Positions 9,689 through 18,636 of a stretch of DNA of 64,000 bases are shown here, piece by piece. A program made the translations under genes and the position numbers. The stretch is from Lachnospiraceae bacterium. Lineage in GTDB: Bacteria > Bacillota > Clostridia > Lachnospirales > Lachnospiraceae. The number at the start of each line of letters is the position of its first letter. The stretch's first letter is position 1. The stretch covers positions 1 to 64,000 of the forward strand of contig JAIEAP010000030.1 of assembly GCA_029071325.1 (NCBI GenBank), in the 5' to 3' direction. Below the pieces are notes generated by a model. It searched no databases. It saw only the letters and a list, made by a program, of their open reading frames with translations, and was not told the DNA's origin.

Positions 9689-11125
9689 TTAATATGCTTT
9701 TCCCCAGTATACCAGTTTCTTGGCAGGTCTGCCGCAGCACACGCAGGTCTCGGCAATCATCTCCTGCTCAAAAGGCATGCATCTGGAAGTAGCAGTTGTA
9801 TCTTCTTTTATCTTAAGTTCGCACTCCAGCTCTCCGCACCACATCGCCCGGATAAAACCAGGTTTGTTCACGACTGCGTCTTTGAAAGATTCATAATCCA
9901 GCGCATCGCTGATATGCGTCTGCTGAAATTCTTTTGCCCGTGCCAGCATATCTGCCTGTTCCTGTTCCAGAAGTTCTGCCACCTTATTTACAGCCTCATC
10001 TAACGATACCACCGTCTTCTCTCTGGTATCACGGCGGACTATGACGCATTGACCGTTCTCTATGTCCTTCGGTCCCAACTCTACCCTCAACGGAATGCCG
10101 CGCATTTCCTGCTCTGCAAATTTCCAGCCGGGACTCTTCTCCGTATCATCCAGCTTCACCCGGAATCGCTCTGCCAGACGGCCTTTTAATTCGTCTGCGG
10201 CATCCAGCACTCCTTCCTTCTGCTGCTGGATAGGAATCACCATCACCTGTACCGGCGCGATTTTCGGTGGAAGCACCAGTCCCGAATCATCACCGTGTAC
10301 CATGATCAGCGCCCCGATCATCCGTGTGGACATGCCCCATGAGGTCTGATGCACATACTGCAGTTTATTTTCTTTATCTGTATATTGAATACCAAACGCC
10401 CTGGCAAATCCGTCCCCGAAATTATGACTGGTTCCCGACTGTAAGGCTTTCCCATCATGCATCAGCGCCTCAATCGTATATGTCGCTTCCGCTCCGGCAA
10501 ACTTTTCCTTATCCGTCTTGCGTCCTTTCATCATAGGGATTGCCAGTACCTGCTCGCAGAAATCCGCATAGACATTCAACATCTGAATGGTCCGTTCCTC
10601 TGCCTCCTCTGCTGTAGCATGCGCGGTATGTCCCTCCTGCCACAAAAACTCGGAGGAGCGTAAAAACGGACGTGTGGTCTTCTCCCACCTTACCACGGAG
10701 CACCACTGGTTATAGACTTTAGGCAGATCCCGATAAGATTGCACTATATTTTTATAAAGATCACAAAATAACGTCTCTGAGGTAGGTCTTACGCACAGCC
10801 GCTCCGGTAACGTTTCCAGGCCGCCCTGAGTGACCCATGCCACCTCCGGCGCGAACCCCTCTACATGATCCTTCTCCTTCTGGAGCAGGCTCTCGGGAAT
10901 AAACATCGGCATATATACATTTTCTACGCCCGTTTCCTTGAATCTCGCGTCCAGTTCCCTTTGAATATTCTCCCATATCGCGTAGCCATTCGGCTTGAAG
11001 ATCATGCAGCCCTTCACGGATGAGTAGTCCATAAGTTCCGCTTTCTTCACCACATCCGTATACCATTGCGTAAAGTCGTCCTCCATAGATGTGATCGCTT
11101 CTACGAGTTTTTTGTCTTTAGACAT
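9689..11125 (-). CDS. proS: Prolyl-tRNA synthetase, short archaeal/eukaryote-like type
   Basis: A 478-residue class II synthetase that charges tRNA-Pro. Class II motifs are visible: [12 protein letters not shown] near residue 80, motif 2 region [12 protein letters not shown] with the following [20 protein letters not shown], and motif 3 region [17 protein letters not shown]. The anticodon-binding domain follows, and the C-terminal zinc-type segment [19 protein letters not shown] ends in Tyr as in the short ProRS3 type. There is no INS editing insertion between motifs 2 and 3. It lies between the GGDEF gene and the PilZ gene on the same strand; no T-box leader is visible upstream. Confidence 0.95.
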   Translation of the reverse strand: MSKDKKLVEAITSMEDDFTQWYTDVVKKAELMDYSSVKGCMIFKPNGYAIWENIQRELDARFKETGVENVYMPMFIPESLLQKEKDHVEGFAPEVAWVTQGGLETLPERLCVRPTSETLFCDLYKNIVQSYRDLPKVYNQWCSVVRWEKTTRPFLRSSEFLWQEGHTAHATAEEAEERTIQMLNVYADFCEQVLAIPMMKGRKTDKEKFAGAEATYTIEALMHDGKALQSGTSHNFGDGFARAFGIQYTDKENKLQYVHQTSWGMSTRMIGALIMVHGDDSGLVLPPKIAPVQVMVIPIQQQKEGVLDAADELKGRLAERFRVKLDDTEKSPGWKFAEQEMRGIPLRVELGPKDIENGQCVIVRRDTREKTVVSLDEAVNKVAELLEQEQADMLARAKEFQQTHISDALDYESFKDAVVNKPGFIRAMWCGELECELKIKEDTTATSRCMPFEQEMIAETCVCCGRPAKKLVYWGKAY

Positions 11126-11268
11126 TATAGTTTCTCCTTTTTACCATTATACTTATAGTTTATCCCCTAATCTATGTATTGTCAAATGCAAAAATACTAT
11201 GTGCAAAAAAGGCATCCGCCAGATACATTTTCTGAATACGGATACCCTCTTACGTTTTCCTATGATCG

Positions 11269-11913
11269 CTAAGACATATGCCTTGCAATCTCCTGCTTCT
11301 GTTTTATGGCGATATAGCTTCCCAAGTCCACGTTGGATCTGGTGGCAATACAGCCAAACACTTTCTTTCCTTCCTCTACCTCTTCTTCCCGGACGACATG
11401 TCCCGCAATCTGAACATTCATCTTGTTTGTCCTGTCATCAAATTGCAGATGAAATGAGCCGATATCCGTCCCTTCCACTTTGGTATTTCCCACAAAGGAA
11501 ACTCCGCCGACACTGACATCCTTCACGATTACCTCCATCTTCTCCCGGCTGCTGTCAATGGTCAGCAGACCCGGAAGCCCAATATACTGGCGGAAATTCT
11601 GCCTGCGGTTCCAGGGTTTTCCATCCTTCTGGGAGATGATCGCATAATACTTCCCCTGCTTCGTCTGTATGGTTTGAATCCCGCAGCCTTCCCATACGAT
11701 CGGCTGTTCCCCTTCTCCGGCATATACAATGCTGATACGCACCTGATCTCCGGTAAAATTCAAAATTTTCCCATCAATATACACCGGTTCTGTGCAAAGG
11801 ATTCCCTGCGTACAAAATGCAACCTTAATATCATACTCTACCGAAGTCCGCTCCAATCTCGCCATGAGTTGAATCTGCTCCCCTTGTTCAATCTCATATA
11901 ATTTCATTTCCAC
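11269..11913 (-). CDS. PilZ-domain c-di-GMP receptor
   Basis: A 214-residue protein with an N-terminal YcgR-like flagellar brake/PilZN-type beta domain (residues ~1-100) and a C-terminal PilZ domain. Both c-di-GMP binding motifs are present: RxxxR as R104-Q-N-F-R108 and DxSxxG as D132-V-S-V-G-G137. Such proteins change motility or surface behaviour on binding c-di-GMP. The diguanylate cyclase gene is two genes away on the same strand, with only proS between, which suggests a producer-receptor pair. The downstream effector is not identifiable here because no flagellar or pilus gene is in the window. Confidence 0.88.
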   Translation of the reverse strand: MEMKLYEIEQGEQIQLMARLERTSVEYDIKVAFCTQGILCTEPVYIDGKILNFTGDQVRISIVYAGEGEQPIVWEGCGIQTIQTKQGKYYAIISQKDGKPWNRRQNFRQYIGLPGLLTIDSSREKMEVIVKDVSVGGVSFVGNTKVEGTDIGSFHLQFDDRTNKMNVQIAGHVVREEEVEEGKKVFGCIATRSNVDLGSYIAIKQKQEIARHMS

Positions 11914-11951
11914 CCTCTTGTATTCCTATTATGTAGTATATTCACATTCCT

Positions 11952-12755
11952 CTAATACGCCCCCCTATTTATGCGCCGCTCTTTCAGCCAGCGCATGGAA
12001 TCCCTCAAAGCCTCTACTGTCTTGGTCTCAATTACACATCTGCATTTGTGATGCATGGCTATCTCCAGCCTTCCCCGCAGATCGATCTGACCGCTTCCTA
12101 ACGTCATATGATCCAGACTTCCCATTCCGTCATGAATATGGAAATGTGCAAGCTTGTCCTCATACTCACGCAAAAAAGGTTCGTCCGTATTGCCTGCGAC
12201 ATGGCAATGCCCAATATCCCATGTCAATCCAAACACATCGCTTTCCAGAAGATACCGGACAGCCTCCACTTCATAATTCCGATAACCGTCCGTATTCTCA
12301 ATGCATATCTTCAGCGGCGCTCCGTCCACACGCTCGATGCACTTCTCGCGAAACAGCCGCCACGCCTCTTCATATTCGTTTCTGTACTGTTCAAAGAGGT
12401 GCACCTTCCGTCCCGGCAGGGTAAAGTAAACGCCATGGTTCATATGCATATTCAACACCGGTATGTGCAGCTTCTTCGCCACATCGATCAAGCGAAGCAC
12501 CGTATCTGTATACGCCGCAGCCACTCCATGGTTAAAATCCGCAATGTTGAGGTTTTCGTCCAGATGAACGGTAAAATATATTCCGTTATCAGATGCTATT
12601 TTCTCAAAATAGTCGGCATGCTCCAGTTGTTCAATCTGATATTGCGGCAGATTCATGTTTAATTCTATAAAGTCAAGCCCGAGTTCCCTGCAAAGAGACA
12701 CATTTTCCTCCAGGGTACAATTCTCTATTAACGTCGGCATCCCAAATTCCAGCAT
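11952..12755 (-). CDS. Sugar phosphate isomerase/epimerase-like TIM-barrel protein
   Basis: A 267-residue protein of the xylose-isomerase-like TIM barrel group, metal-dependent isomerases, epimerases or AP-endonuclease-like enzymes. Metal-ligand segments are visible: LNMHMNHG, ICIENTDGY, LTWDIGHCHVAG and FHIHDGMGSLDHM with its following Gly-rich loop, and a late CVIETKT. The frame is open 17 codons further upstream, but a GAAGGGGG ribosome binding site lies eight bases before the ATG of MLEFGMPTL, which is therefore taken as start. The substrate is unknown. The PilZ gene starts 38 bases downstream of its stop codon. Confidence 0.8.
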   Translation of the reverse strand: MLEFGMPTLIENCTLEENVSLCRELGLDFIELNMNLPQYQIEQLEHADYFEKIASDNGIYFTVHLDENLNIADFNHGVAAAYTDTVLRLIDVAKKLHIPVLNMHMNHGVYFTLPGRKVHLFEQYRNEYEEAWRLFREKCIERVDGAPLKICIENTDGYRNYEVEAVRYLLESDVFGLTWDIGHCHVAGNTDEPFLREYEDKLAHFHIHDGMGSLDHMTLGSGQIDLRGRLEIAMHHKCRCVIETKTVEALRDSMRWLKERRINRGAY

Positions 12756-12863
12756 GACAGATACCCCCTTCCCAAGACTCATTGGTCTTATATCTATTAT
12801 ACCCAATTTTCTGCCCGACGGCTACTACAAGATGTAGTCCCTCAAAGAACACTTTACACGATT

Positions 12864-13433
12864 TTATATATCTTCATCCCATAAGCCCTCTATTTCTGCA
12901 AAATCATCCTCCACTGCTTTCCATGCCCTGCCAAATTTCACATCCTTAAACAGGGCTGTCAAACCGGTAATCTGCCTCAAACGCAGTATTTCATCCCTGT
13001 CCATGCCCAGGTGTTTTGACAGCCATGCATCGGAACGCCCCAGTTCGTGGAGCTCCTTGATGATATTACTCATCAGATCCACATCATGGCTTCCTCTGGC
13101 CCGGTTATGCCGTATCGTGCTGGCCATGCGGCAGTCTAACGGCTTATCGATCACAGACACCGGCAGCCTGCCGCCCTCCCGCTCATAGATATCGGGATAA
13201 TCCAACATAATGCGGTAACGGTGAAATCCGTCCACGATCACATACACATCCCTTTCCCCATCATAATAACAAACGATGGGCATTGTATAGCCGTCCTCCC
13301 GGATACTGTCATAAAGCAGGCTCAGTTCCGGCGGTGCCACAGAATTGGGATTGTATGTATTTGGCTCGATCTTCTCAATGGGAACCGATTGAATATGGTA
13401 TACGGGACTTACAAACTTCATGCTACTTACCAA
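12864..13433 (-). CDS. IbrB-like ParB/sulfiredoxin-fold protein
   Basis: A 189-residue protein with an N-terminal ParB/Srx domain: PIEKIEPNTYNPN, a VIVDGFHRYRIM box that matches the ParB G-x-x-R signature, and TIRHNRARG. The C-terminal part has a helix-turn-helix-like segment SDAWLSKHLGMDRDEILRL. Its start overlaps the end of the PAPS-reductase-like gene by 11 bases, so the two are translationally coupled. This pair matches E. coli IbrB/IbrA, which together activate prophage eib genes; related pairs are found on phages and islands. ParB-fold proteins of this type can be CTP- or ATP-dependent. The biochemical role here is unknown. Confidence 0.8.
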   Translation of the reverse strand: MVSSMKFVSPVYHIQSVPIEKIEPNTYNPNSVAPPELSLLYDSIREDGYTMPIVCYYDGERDVYVIVDGFHRYRIMLDYPDIYEREGGRLPVSVIDKPLDCRMASTIRHNRARGSHDVDLMSNIIKELHELGRSDAWLSKHLGMDRDEILRLRQITGLTALFKDVKFGRAWKAVEDDFAEIEGLWDEDI

Positions 13434-14742
13434 CCACTTTCCTGTATTTTTCCTTCAGTGCCTTTACATTCTTCTGCTGCTCACGGGTGAGACCAAATCC
13501 CATAGTCCTACAGAGATGATCGTTCTTGAGAATGCAATAGCACATCCGCTTCCAGCTGGGAATCTCTCTTGTGGACTTTATATCGTCCGTATCATCCGGA
13601 ATCCTGCCCAGGAACACTACTCTGGAATTTTTCATCAATGTATAATTGGACACACCGTTGCGCCGGATATGATATCCACGCTCCTCCAGTTCACGGATCG
13701 TCTCCTCCTCCAGTCCTCCGCCCACCTCATGCCAGAAGCGGATAGAGGTTTTAAACTTCTTAATGTAATTATCACGCAGCCTGGCAGGCAATGTGGCAAG
13801 CAGGAACCTGGTATAAGACTCCCATGTATGCCCTTCCGGCAGCGTGATATTCTTATACCCCATTGCCTTGCTCCTGCCATAGATTGCGGTAAAATTCGCC
13901 CCGCGCACTCTGCCCACCAGTTTCACCCATATCTCAGGGTCAATGACCCGGTAGAGATTCAGACTGTCCTTGGCATAATCATTAAAGGGAGACGCCACAC
14001 GCATCTGGCTGGGCTTTAATCCCGCCATATAGTAAAGGTCATACAATCTATTATAATCATATTGAAAAGCATAATTTGCATGCCATACATCCCGTGTCGT
14101 CCAGTCATAGAGAGGTGACGCGCACCACACATCCTTAAACTGACGGCTGATCCAGCAGGTTCCCTTATATCCGTATTTCCGGTTCAGAAAGCCGCTGTAA
14201 CGCTGGATGGATTCATCTGCCCGAATCCCCAGCAGGGCAACCGTCCTTCCCTTGTTATGGGACAGCCGGTACCATCGGCAAAATTGTTTTGCCAGATCCT
14301 CCTGATGCATGCGGTACCGGTAAGTCGTAATGGGATTATTCTCCTGATTGATCACGTATGGATGCTCCGGCATAGGGCGTACCCAGGCATCCTTTTTCTC
14401 CTCATCCCAGGGATACCAATACATCTGATAGCTGCTCAATGCAGTTCTGACTGCCATAGGAAGGCACACCCAGTACAACTCTGCATCCTTCTCTATCCGG
14501 GTCATGGTTCGCTCTACATATTCTGTAGTCACGCTGTATTGCGCCTCAAAATCCTGATGAAATACGCCTATCTTCCGGTTTGGATAATATTTTTTCTGAA
14601 AATCCAACACTATATTCAAAAGCAGTCCGCTGTCTTTGCCGCCGGAAAATGATACGAAAATGTTATCAAATTCCCGGAACAAAAAATGGAGGCGCTGCTG
14701 CAACGCCTCATACACGTTTTGCGCTAAATACTCCCTTTTCAT
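13423..14742 (-). CDS. IbrA-like PAPS-reductase-family protein (DUF3440)
   Basis: A 439-residue protein of the adenine-nucleotide alpha-hydrolase group. The N-terminal PP-loop SGGKDS (33-38) follows the strand DNIFVSF, and the family's conserved ALLGIRADES and SPLYDWTTRDVW segments are visible. The C-terminal ~100 residues match DUF3440. PP-loop enzymes adenylate a substrate, so this one may modify DNA, RNA or a protein. It is the first gene of a two-gene unit with the IbrB-like protein. In E. coli, IbrA and IbrB activate prophage immunoglobulin-binding genes by an unknown mechanism. No true assimilatory PAPS reductase context (cys genes) is seen, so that role is unlikely. Confidence 0.82.
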   Translation of the reverse strand: MKREYLAQNVYEALQQRLHFLFREFDNIFVSFSGGKDSGLLLNIVLDFQKKYYPNRKIGVFHQDFEAQYSVTTEYVERTMTRIEKDAELYWVCLPMAVRTALSSYQMYWYPWDEEKKDAWVRPMPEHPYVINQENNPITTYRYRMHQEDLAKQFCRWYRLSHNKGRTVALLGIRADESIQRYSGFLNRKYGYKGTCWISRQFKDVWCASPLYDWTTRDVWHANYAFQYDYNRLYDLYYMAGLKPSQMRVASPFNDYAKDSLNLYRVIDPEIWVKLVGRVRGANFTAIYGRSKAMGYKNITLPEGHTWESYTRFLLATLPARLRDNYIKKFKTSIRFWHEVGGGLEEETIRELEERGYHIRRNGVSNYTLMKNSRVVFLGRIPDDTDDIKSTREIPSWKRMCYCILKNDHLCRTMGFGLTREQQKNVKALKEKYRKVVGK

Positions 14743-14759
14743 GTCTCCTCCCGTTCTAT

Positions 14760-14789
14760 TAAGGTCAGAAGCAAAACGCCTCTGACCTC
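14760..14789 (-). terminator. Hairpin between radical SAM and IbrA-like genes
   Basis: Minus strand AGGTCAGA and TCTGACCT (with one offset) flank a GC-containing loop. It lies just before the IbrA-like start and after the radical SAM gene. The trailing T-run is weak, so it may be a weak terminator or a leader structure. Confidence 0.4.
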
Positions 14790-14851
14790 AACACTGACTT
14801 AGCCTTTATGTTAGCATACAATCCGGCAATATTCAACCTCAAGTTAGCCGT

Positions 14852-15724
14852 CTAATCCCATAAACTCAACTGCCAAACCGCCTGCTTTTCCTCAAATGCG
14901 TGCAGGTATTGAAATATCTGCTCGTTGCTATGGACAATCCCGTTCTCGCGGCACTTCCGATGGAACAACGCCATCAATCTCTCACTGTTTGGGCTGTCAA
15001 CGATATACTGATTTCCGTACCTTTGTATGTATCTCTCCTTCATGTGGGGAAAGAGCCTGTCTAACTGCTGGTAGAAGTATTCCCGGTTCCCGTCCCGCAG
15101 CGTCAGCCCCATCCCGAAACAGATCACTCCATACACCTTTGCTTCGATACACATATCCAGGATGCCGGAAATATTTTCCTCCGTATCGGTAAGAAACGGC
15201 AGAACAGGAGCAAGCCACACGACAGTAGGTATCCCTGCGTCATGCAGCTTCTTCAATACTTCCAGGCGTTCTCTTGTGGTACTGACGTTAGGTTCAAGTT
15301 TTCTGCATAACTCCTCATCGAAGGTGGTCAGTGTCATCTGCACCACACACTTCGTCTTTTCATTTATCTTCTGCAGCAGATCCATATCCCTTAAAATCCG
15401 GTCGGACTTCGTATGCAGGGTAACACCGAAGCCGTACTCATACACCAAAGACAATGCTTTTCTGACATATCCGAGCTTCATTTCCAGTGGAATATAGGGA
15501 TCCGTCATAGCGCCTGTACCTATCATACATTTCTTCCGCTTACGTCTGAGCGCGCCCTCCAGCAATTCTATCGCATTTTCCTTCACTTCTATATCTTCAA
15601 AGTCATGCTCCATATGATAGCATCTGCTTCGGGAGTCGCAGTAGATGCAGCCATGTGAACAGCCGCGGTATAGATTCATGCCGTTTTGTGCAGATAGTAT
15701 TCCCTTTGCTTTTACATAATGCAT
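14852..15724 (-). CDS. SPL-family radical SAM protein
   Basis: A 290-residue radical SAM enzyme resembling spore photoproduct lyase-like proteins. The [4Fe-4S] cluster motif is C22-S-H-G-C26-I-Y-C29. The following DSRSRCY and IGTGAMTDPYIPLE segments and TLHTKSDRILRDMDLL are typical of this group, often found in clostridia outside a DNA-repair context. The frame is open for 7 more codons, but the start MHYVKAKGILSAQNG is conserved in the family and is preceded by AAAGGGT overlapping the upstream stop codon, so 15724 is chosen. It lies five bases downstream of the ClbS-like gene. True photoproduct lyase activity is not assumed. Confidence 0.82.
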   Translation of the reverse strand: MHYVKAKGILSAQNGMNLYRGCSHGCIYCDSRSRCYHMEHDFEDIEVKENAIELLEGALRRKRKKCMIGTGAMTDPYIPLEMKLGYVRKALSLVYEYGFGVTLHTKSDRILRDMDLLQKINEKTKCVVQMTLTTFDEELCRKLEPNVSTTRERLEVLKKLHDAGIPTVVWLAPVLPFLTDTEENISGILDMCIEAKVYGVICFGMGLTLRDGNREYFYQQLDRLFPHMKERYIQRYGNQYIVDSPNSERLMALFHRKCRENGIVHSNEQIFQYLHAFEEKQAVWQLSLWD

Positions 15725-15729
15725 TCCGT

Positions 15730-16266
15730 TTACCCTTTTTTGCAATTTTTTCTGTGTGCCTTGAGTTTCTTGATCGCCCAGTCATAATGGCTTGCCGTAG
15801 TTGATACAAAGAAGGAGCCCAGCGTGCTGCCGCCAACCCATTGAAATATCCCTTTTTGAAACAATTCTTCATCCGTAAATGTCTCTGCCAGTTCCATAAC
15901 TTCCCTGTGGGATTGCTCCAGCATCGCCTTTGCTTCCTCCAGAGTTGTATTCTGATGCTTCTTCCAGAACATCACATTCATATCCCCGTAGGTTCTCCAG
16001 TTATACGGTTCCGGAAGAAATGTCCGATTTTCTCCCCGCATATCGGATGAAACCCAGTTTAATAACAGCTGATGCCATTCATAGAGATGGATCATTACGT
16101 CCCGGAGATTCTTGTCCCTTTGCCAATGCGCCTCTTTCTTACTATGATCAAAAGCAAAAGGTGTTGAAAGTTCTTTTTCGGTCATGGAGGCTATGAGAGC
16201 ATTCATCTCCTCGTAATTCGCTGCTGCCGCACTGATCAATTCTGATTTTGAAGTGGGTCTTGCCAT
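15730..16266 (-). CDS. ClbS/DfsB-family four-helix protein
   Basis: A 178-residue DinB-superfamily four-helix bundle. The start MARPTSKSELISAAAANYE, the segment LYEWHQLLLNWV and the C-terminal TASHYDWAIKKLKAH match the ClbS/DfsB family. ClbS protects colibactin producers by hydrolysing the cyclopropane warhead; most relatives, including those in clostridia, have no known substrate. No colibactin-like biosynthetic genes occur in this window, so self-resistance to a genotoxin is not supported. It probably forms a two-gene unit with the downstream radical SAM gene. Confidence 0.8.
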   Translation of the reverse strand: MARPTSKSELISAAAANYEEMNALIASMTEKELSTPFAFDHSKKEAHWQRDKNLRDVMIHLYEWHQLLLNWVSSDMRGENRTFLPEPYNWRTYGDMNVMFWKKHQNTTLEEAKAMLEQSHREVMELAETFTDEELFQKGIFQWVGGSTLGSFFVSTTASHYDWAIKKLKAHRKNCKKG

Positions 16267-16338
16267 GTTCGTTCTCCTTTTCTGATTTCAATAATTGTTT
16301 ACTGCCATATGATAACGCACAAACGCCGACAATATATG

Positions 16339-17235
16339 TCAGGTTTTATACCTTTCATATATCAGCTTTGCCTTTGCAGCAACAATTTCTTTGAGATGAA
16401 CGGGTTCGATAATTTCTACCTGTCCTCCAAAGGAAAGCAGATAACCGGTCAGCCAGTCATCCTCCGGCATATAAGCGGTAACCAGCAAAGCTCCGTCTTG
16501 CTCCGGACTGACCTGATTCGTATCAAATTCATCGTAAACCCGGTAAGCCATCTCCTTAGGAAACCGAAGCATGACCCTGTCATATTCCTGCTGCCGGTGA
16601 TTCCCTTCCTCTGGAAAAGACACTGGAGAAAAACAGTCTTCCAGCAGTTCCCATCTTATAATTCGGCTTAATTTGAACATACGAAACCCCTGTTTTAAGG
16701 TGCAGTATGCCTTTAAATACCAGTCTCTGGATTTATAAGACAGCTTAAGAGGCTGTATGATTCTTTCCTGCCCCTTGCCGGAGGAATCCACATAATAAAT
16801 CTTCGCACATCTGCTCTGGACGACAGCAGTCTTAAACAGTTCAAACTTCTTGTTCTCCTGTGGCTTACCTCCCCATCTGGAAAAATCTACCTCCAGCCAG
16901 TCTATCGGGCGGACGCCGAAAAGCGCAGACAGCTTTTCAAGCGTATCCTTCTCATAAACCCCGCTGATAACGGTCAATCCATGTAACGCCGACAATATGT
17001 CCTGCCTTTCCTGCTCCGATACCACCGCCTGATGCAGAACGAAATCACTGAGCAAACGAATCCCGCCATTCCGTCCCGCTTCGGCGTAAACCGGAATTCC
17101 CGCACTGCTTAATGCGTCCATATCCCGGTAGATGGTCCTTACGGATACCTCAAACCGTTCTGCCAGCTCCGGTGCAGTCGCCGAACCTTTATCCAGCAGG
17201 TAATACATGATTTGGAACAATCGGCTTTCTCTCAT
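16339..17235 (-). CDS. YafY-type HTH/WYL-domain transcriptional regulator
   Basis: A 298-residue regulator with an N-terminal winged helix-turn-helix (APELAERFEVSVRTIYRDMDAL) and a central WYL domain (SYKSRDWYLKAYC), then a C-terminal WCX-like extension. WYL proteins sense ligands, often nucleic acids or second messengers, and control nearby genes. The frame is open upstream for about 28 codons, but AAAGGGGG seven bases before the ATG of MRESRLFQIMYYLL decides the start; an ATG two codons earlier is equally possible. The ClbS-like gene lies 72 bases downstream of its stop codon, so it may be a target. Confidence 0.85.
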   Translation of the reverse strand: MRESRLFQIMYYLLDKGSATAPELAERFEVSVRTIYRDMDALSSAGIPVYAEAGRNGGIRLLSDFVLHQAVVSEQERQDILSALHGLTVISGVYEKDTLEKLSALFGVRPIDWLEVDFSRWGGKPQENKKFELFKTAVVQSRCAKIYYVDSSGKGQERIIQPLKLSYKSRDWYLKAYCTLKQGFRMFKLSRIIRWELLEDCFSPVSFPEEGNHRQQEYDRVMLRFPKEMAYRVYDEFDTNQVSPEQDGALLVTAYMPEDDWLTGYLLSFGGQVEIIEPVHLKEIVAAKAKLIYERYKT

Positions 17236-17343
17236 TTTCATGCCCCCTTTACGCTGCAGTATAGCGTCCATACCCTGACATCTAATGTCAAGATTACCAC
17301 AAAAAGAACGGACAGACAATGTATATGTCTGTCCGCCTGTTTT

Positions 17344-17769
17344 CTATTCCATGCTTCCGTCACCGCCCATCAGCCGGGTCAGCTCTTGTAGCCGCTCCAG
17401 CGGAAACGGCGGAAGACATAACGGCTTCATGGCAATACTCATGAGCTTCATGGGGTTATCGTCCGCCGCAATCCTGTTGGATGATAATGCTCCGCACCAT
17501 CTGCACCTATGGATGATTGCCCACTCGCCGTTCTTCCTGACCCATGCCGCAATCGGTTCCATCAAGCCTCCGCAGTCCGCCGCACGGTCCCCCGGCTCAC
17601 AGTCCACATGCAGACTGCTCAGGCAGTTGGGGCAATGGTTTCTGTGATCTGTACCTGCGCCCTGCGGAATCACAGGACGTCCGCAGCATTTACAGGTAAA
17701 TACTTCGCTACATGCATGGTTTTTGTAGTACCCCTTTTCATATAATTTCCGTTTATTTTCTCGATTCAA
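17344..17769 (-). CDS. RNHCP-domain zinc protein
   Basis: A 141-residue protein with two Cys pairs forming a zinc-ribbon-like unit, CKCCG at 26-30 and NHCPNCL at 43-49, and the family signature DHRNHCPNC. A later Cys pair is in HRCRWCGALSSNRIAADDNP. This matches the RNHCP domain, a small family of unknown function found in Firmicutes and Actinobacteria. It is followed by an AT-rich gap and then the CD3324-like gene on the same strand. The start is supported by AGGAGG a few bases before ATG. Confidence 0.8.
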   Translation of the reverse strand: MNRENKRKLYEKGYYKNHACSEVFTCKCCGRPVIPQGAGTDHRNHCPNCLSSLHVDCEPGDRAADCGGLMEPIAAWVRKNGEWAIIHRCRWCGALSSNRIAADDNPMKLMSIAMKPLCLPPFPLERLQELTRLMGGDGSME

Positions 17770-17971
17770 TTTTATTTCCTCCTGAAGATCGTACTGTTAC
17801 CAACCTATTGGGAGGAGATGTCTCTGCTACACCAACCTCCCGGTTAGCGCGCGGACTCCTTATTATAATTATTCTTCATGCAATAACTCTCCTTCTTCTT
17901 TCTTTCAGTTTTAAAACTGTATCTATAGTATACCGCCGCCTTAACGTCAATTCATCCTCAATCTTTTTTCC

Positions 17972-18007
17972 AAAAAAGTATGAGCCGGCATCCATTCGCG
18001 CCGGCTC
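17972..18007 (-). terminator. Terminator after the CD3324-like gene
   Basis: On the minus strand GAGCCGGC and GCCGGCTC form a perfect 8-bp stem around a 10-base loop, followed a few bases later by six T residues. It begins four bases beyond the stop codon of the gene at 18012-18278. Confidence 0.8.
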
Positions 18008-18011
18008 ACAG

Positions 18012-18278
18012 TTATTTACTGTTTCGTATGATCCTCTGTATGCTTTTGGCCGAGAGATAATATTTGCCTGCCAGTTCATTCACTGACTGCCCCGCGGAAT
18101 AATCCATACAGATACGCTGGTCCCTCAGGTACATTTCCCTGCGCGTCTGGGTCTTCGTCCCCCATTCCAGCCGCTTCCCGGATTTCCGTGGAATATAAAT
18201 ACTCTCTCCGTCCACATACTGCTGAATCAGTTCTACTATTTCCATTGGCAGAATCTCCTCTGCCCGCCTATAGCTCAT
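18012..18278 (-). CDS. CD3324-like small helix-turn-helix protein
   Basis: An 88-residue basic protein beginning MSYRRAEEILPMEIVELIQQ. The middle YVDGESIYIPRK and the C-terminal helix-turn-helix-like SVNELAGKYYLSAKSIQRII match a small conserved clostridial family (CD3324-like) of unknown function, likely DNA-binding. An in-frame ATG exists 17 codons further upstream, but AGGAGG lies five bases before the chosen ATG. A 12-bp inverted repeat lies 34 bases upstream and could be an operator. A strong terminator follows, so it is a single-gene unit. Confidence 0.75.
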   Translation of the reverse strand: MSYRRAEEILPMEIVELIQQYVDGESIYIPRKSGKRLEWGTKTQTRREMYLRDQRICMDYSAGQSVNELAGKYYLSAKSIQRIIRNSK

Positions 18279-18311
18279 GTCTGCCTCCTGATCAAAATAT
18301 TCTCTAGGATA

Positions 18312-18356
18312 AGCAATGGCTATATGCAATCAATTTTATCTGCAATAGCCATCGCT
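18312..18356. promoter_or_regulatory. Inverted repeat upstream of the CD3324-like gene
   Basis: AGCAATGGCTAT at 18312-18323 is matched by ATAGCCATCGCT at 18345-18356, its reverse complement with one mismatch, separated by 21 bases. It lies just upstream of the small HTH gene. It could be an operator or a hairpin; direct evidence is only the symmetry. The remaining stretch 18357-18636, between this site and the divergent XRE gene, shows no other feature that I recognise. Confidence 0.4.
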
Positions 18357-18636
18357 ATGCAAATCTGGGCTCCTTATTCATAGAAATACCTCTATCCTTT
18401 CTATCATTTGATCATCTTTGTACTGCTACCCCATTATCTTATCTGATGAAAGCGATAATGTCAAATACTTGCCAAAAACTGACGGCTGGGAGTAAAATGA
18501 AAGGAAACATAACGAATCCGCATTGCCGTCACCACCGGACACACTGTGTCTACCCAGGAAAAACACGCATTTCTCACTTTGTGTCGTGTTCCTTTCCATC
18601 ATCTGGCGGTAATCTGTAAGCGAAAGGAGGAACAAC

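Noticed and set aside
11126-11268. T-box leader upstream of proS
   Set aside because: No T-box consensus, specifier loop or terminator/antiterminator pair could be found.
15730-16266. Colibactin-type self-resistance role for the ClbS/DfsB-like gene
   Set aside because: No polyketide or peptide synthase genes are present in the window to produce such a toxin.
17876-18079. Minus-strand reading frame of 67 codons near the CD3324-like gene
   Set aside because: It overlaps the real gene in another frame and runs through its terminator; no domain is seen.
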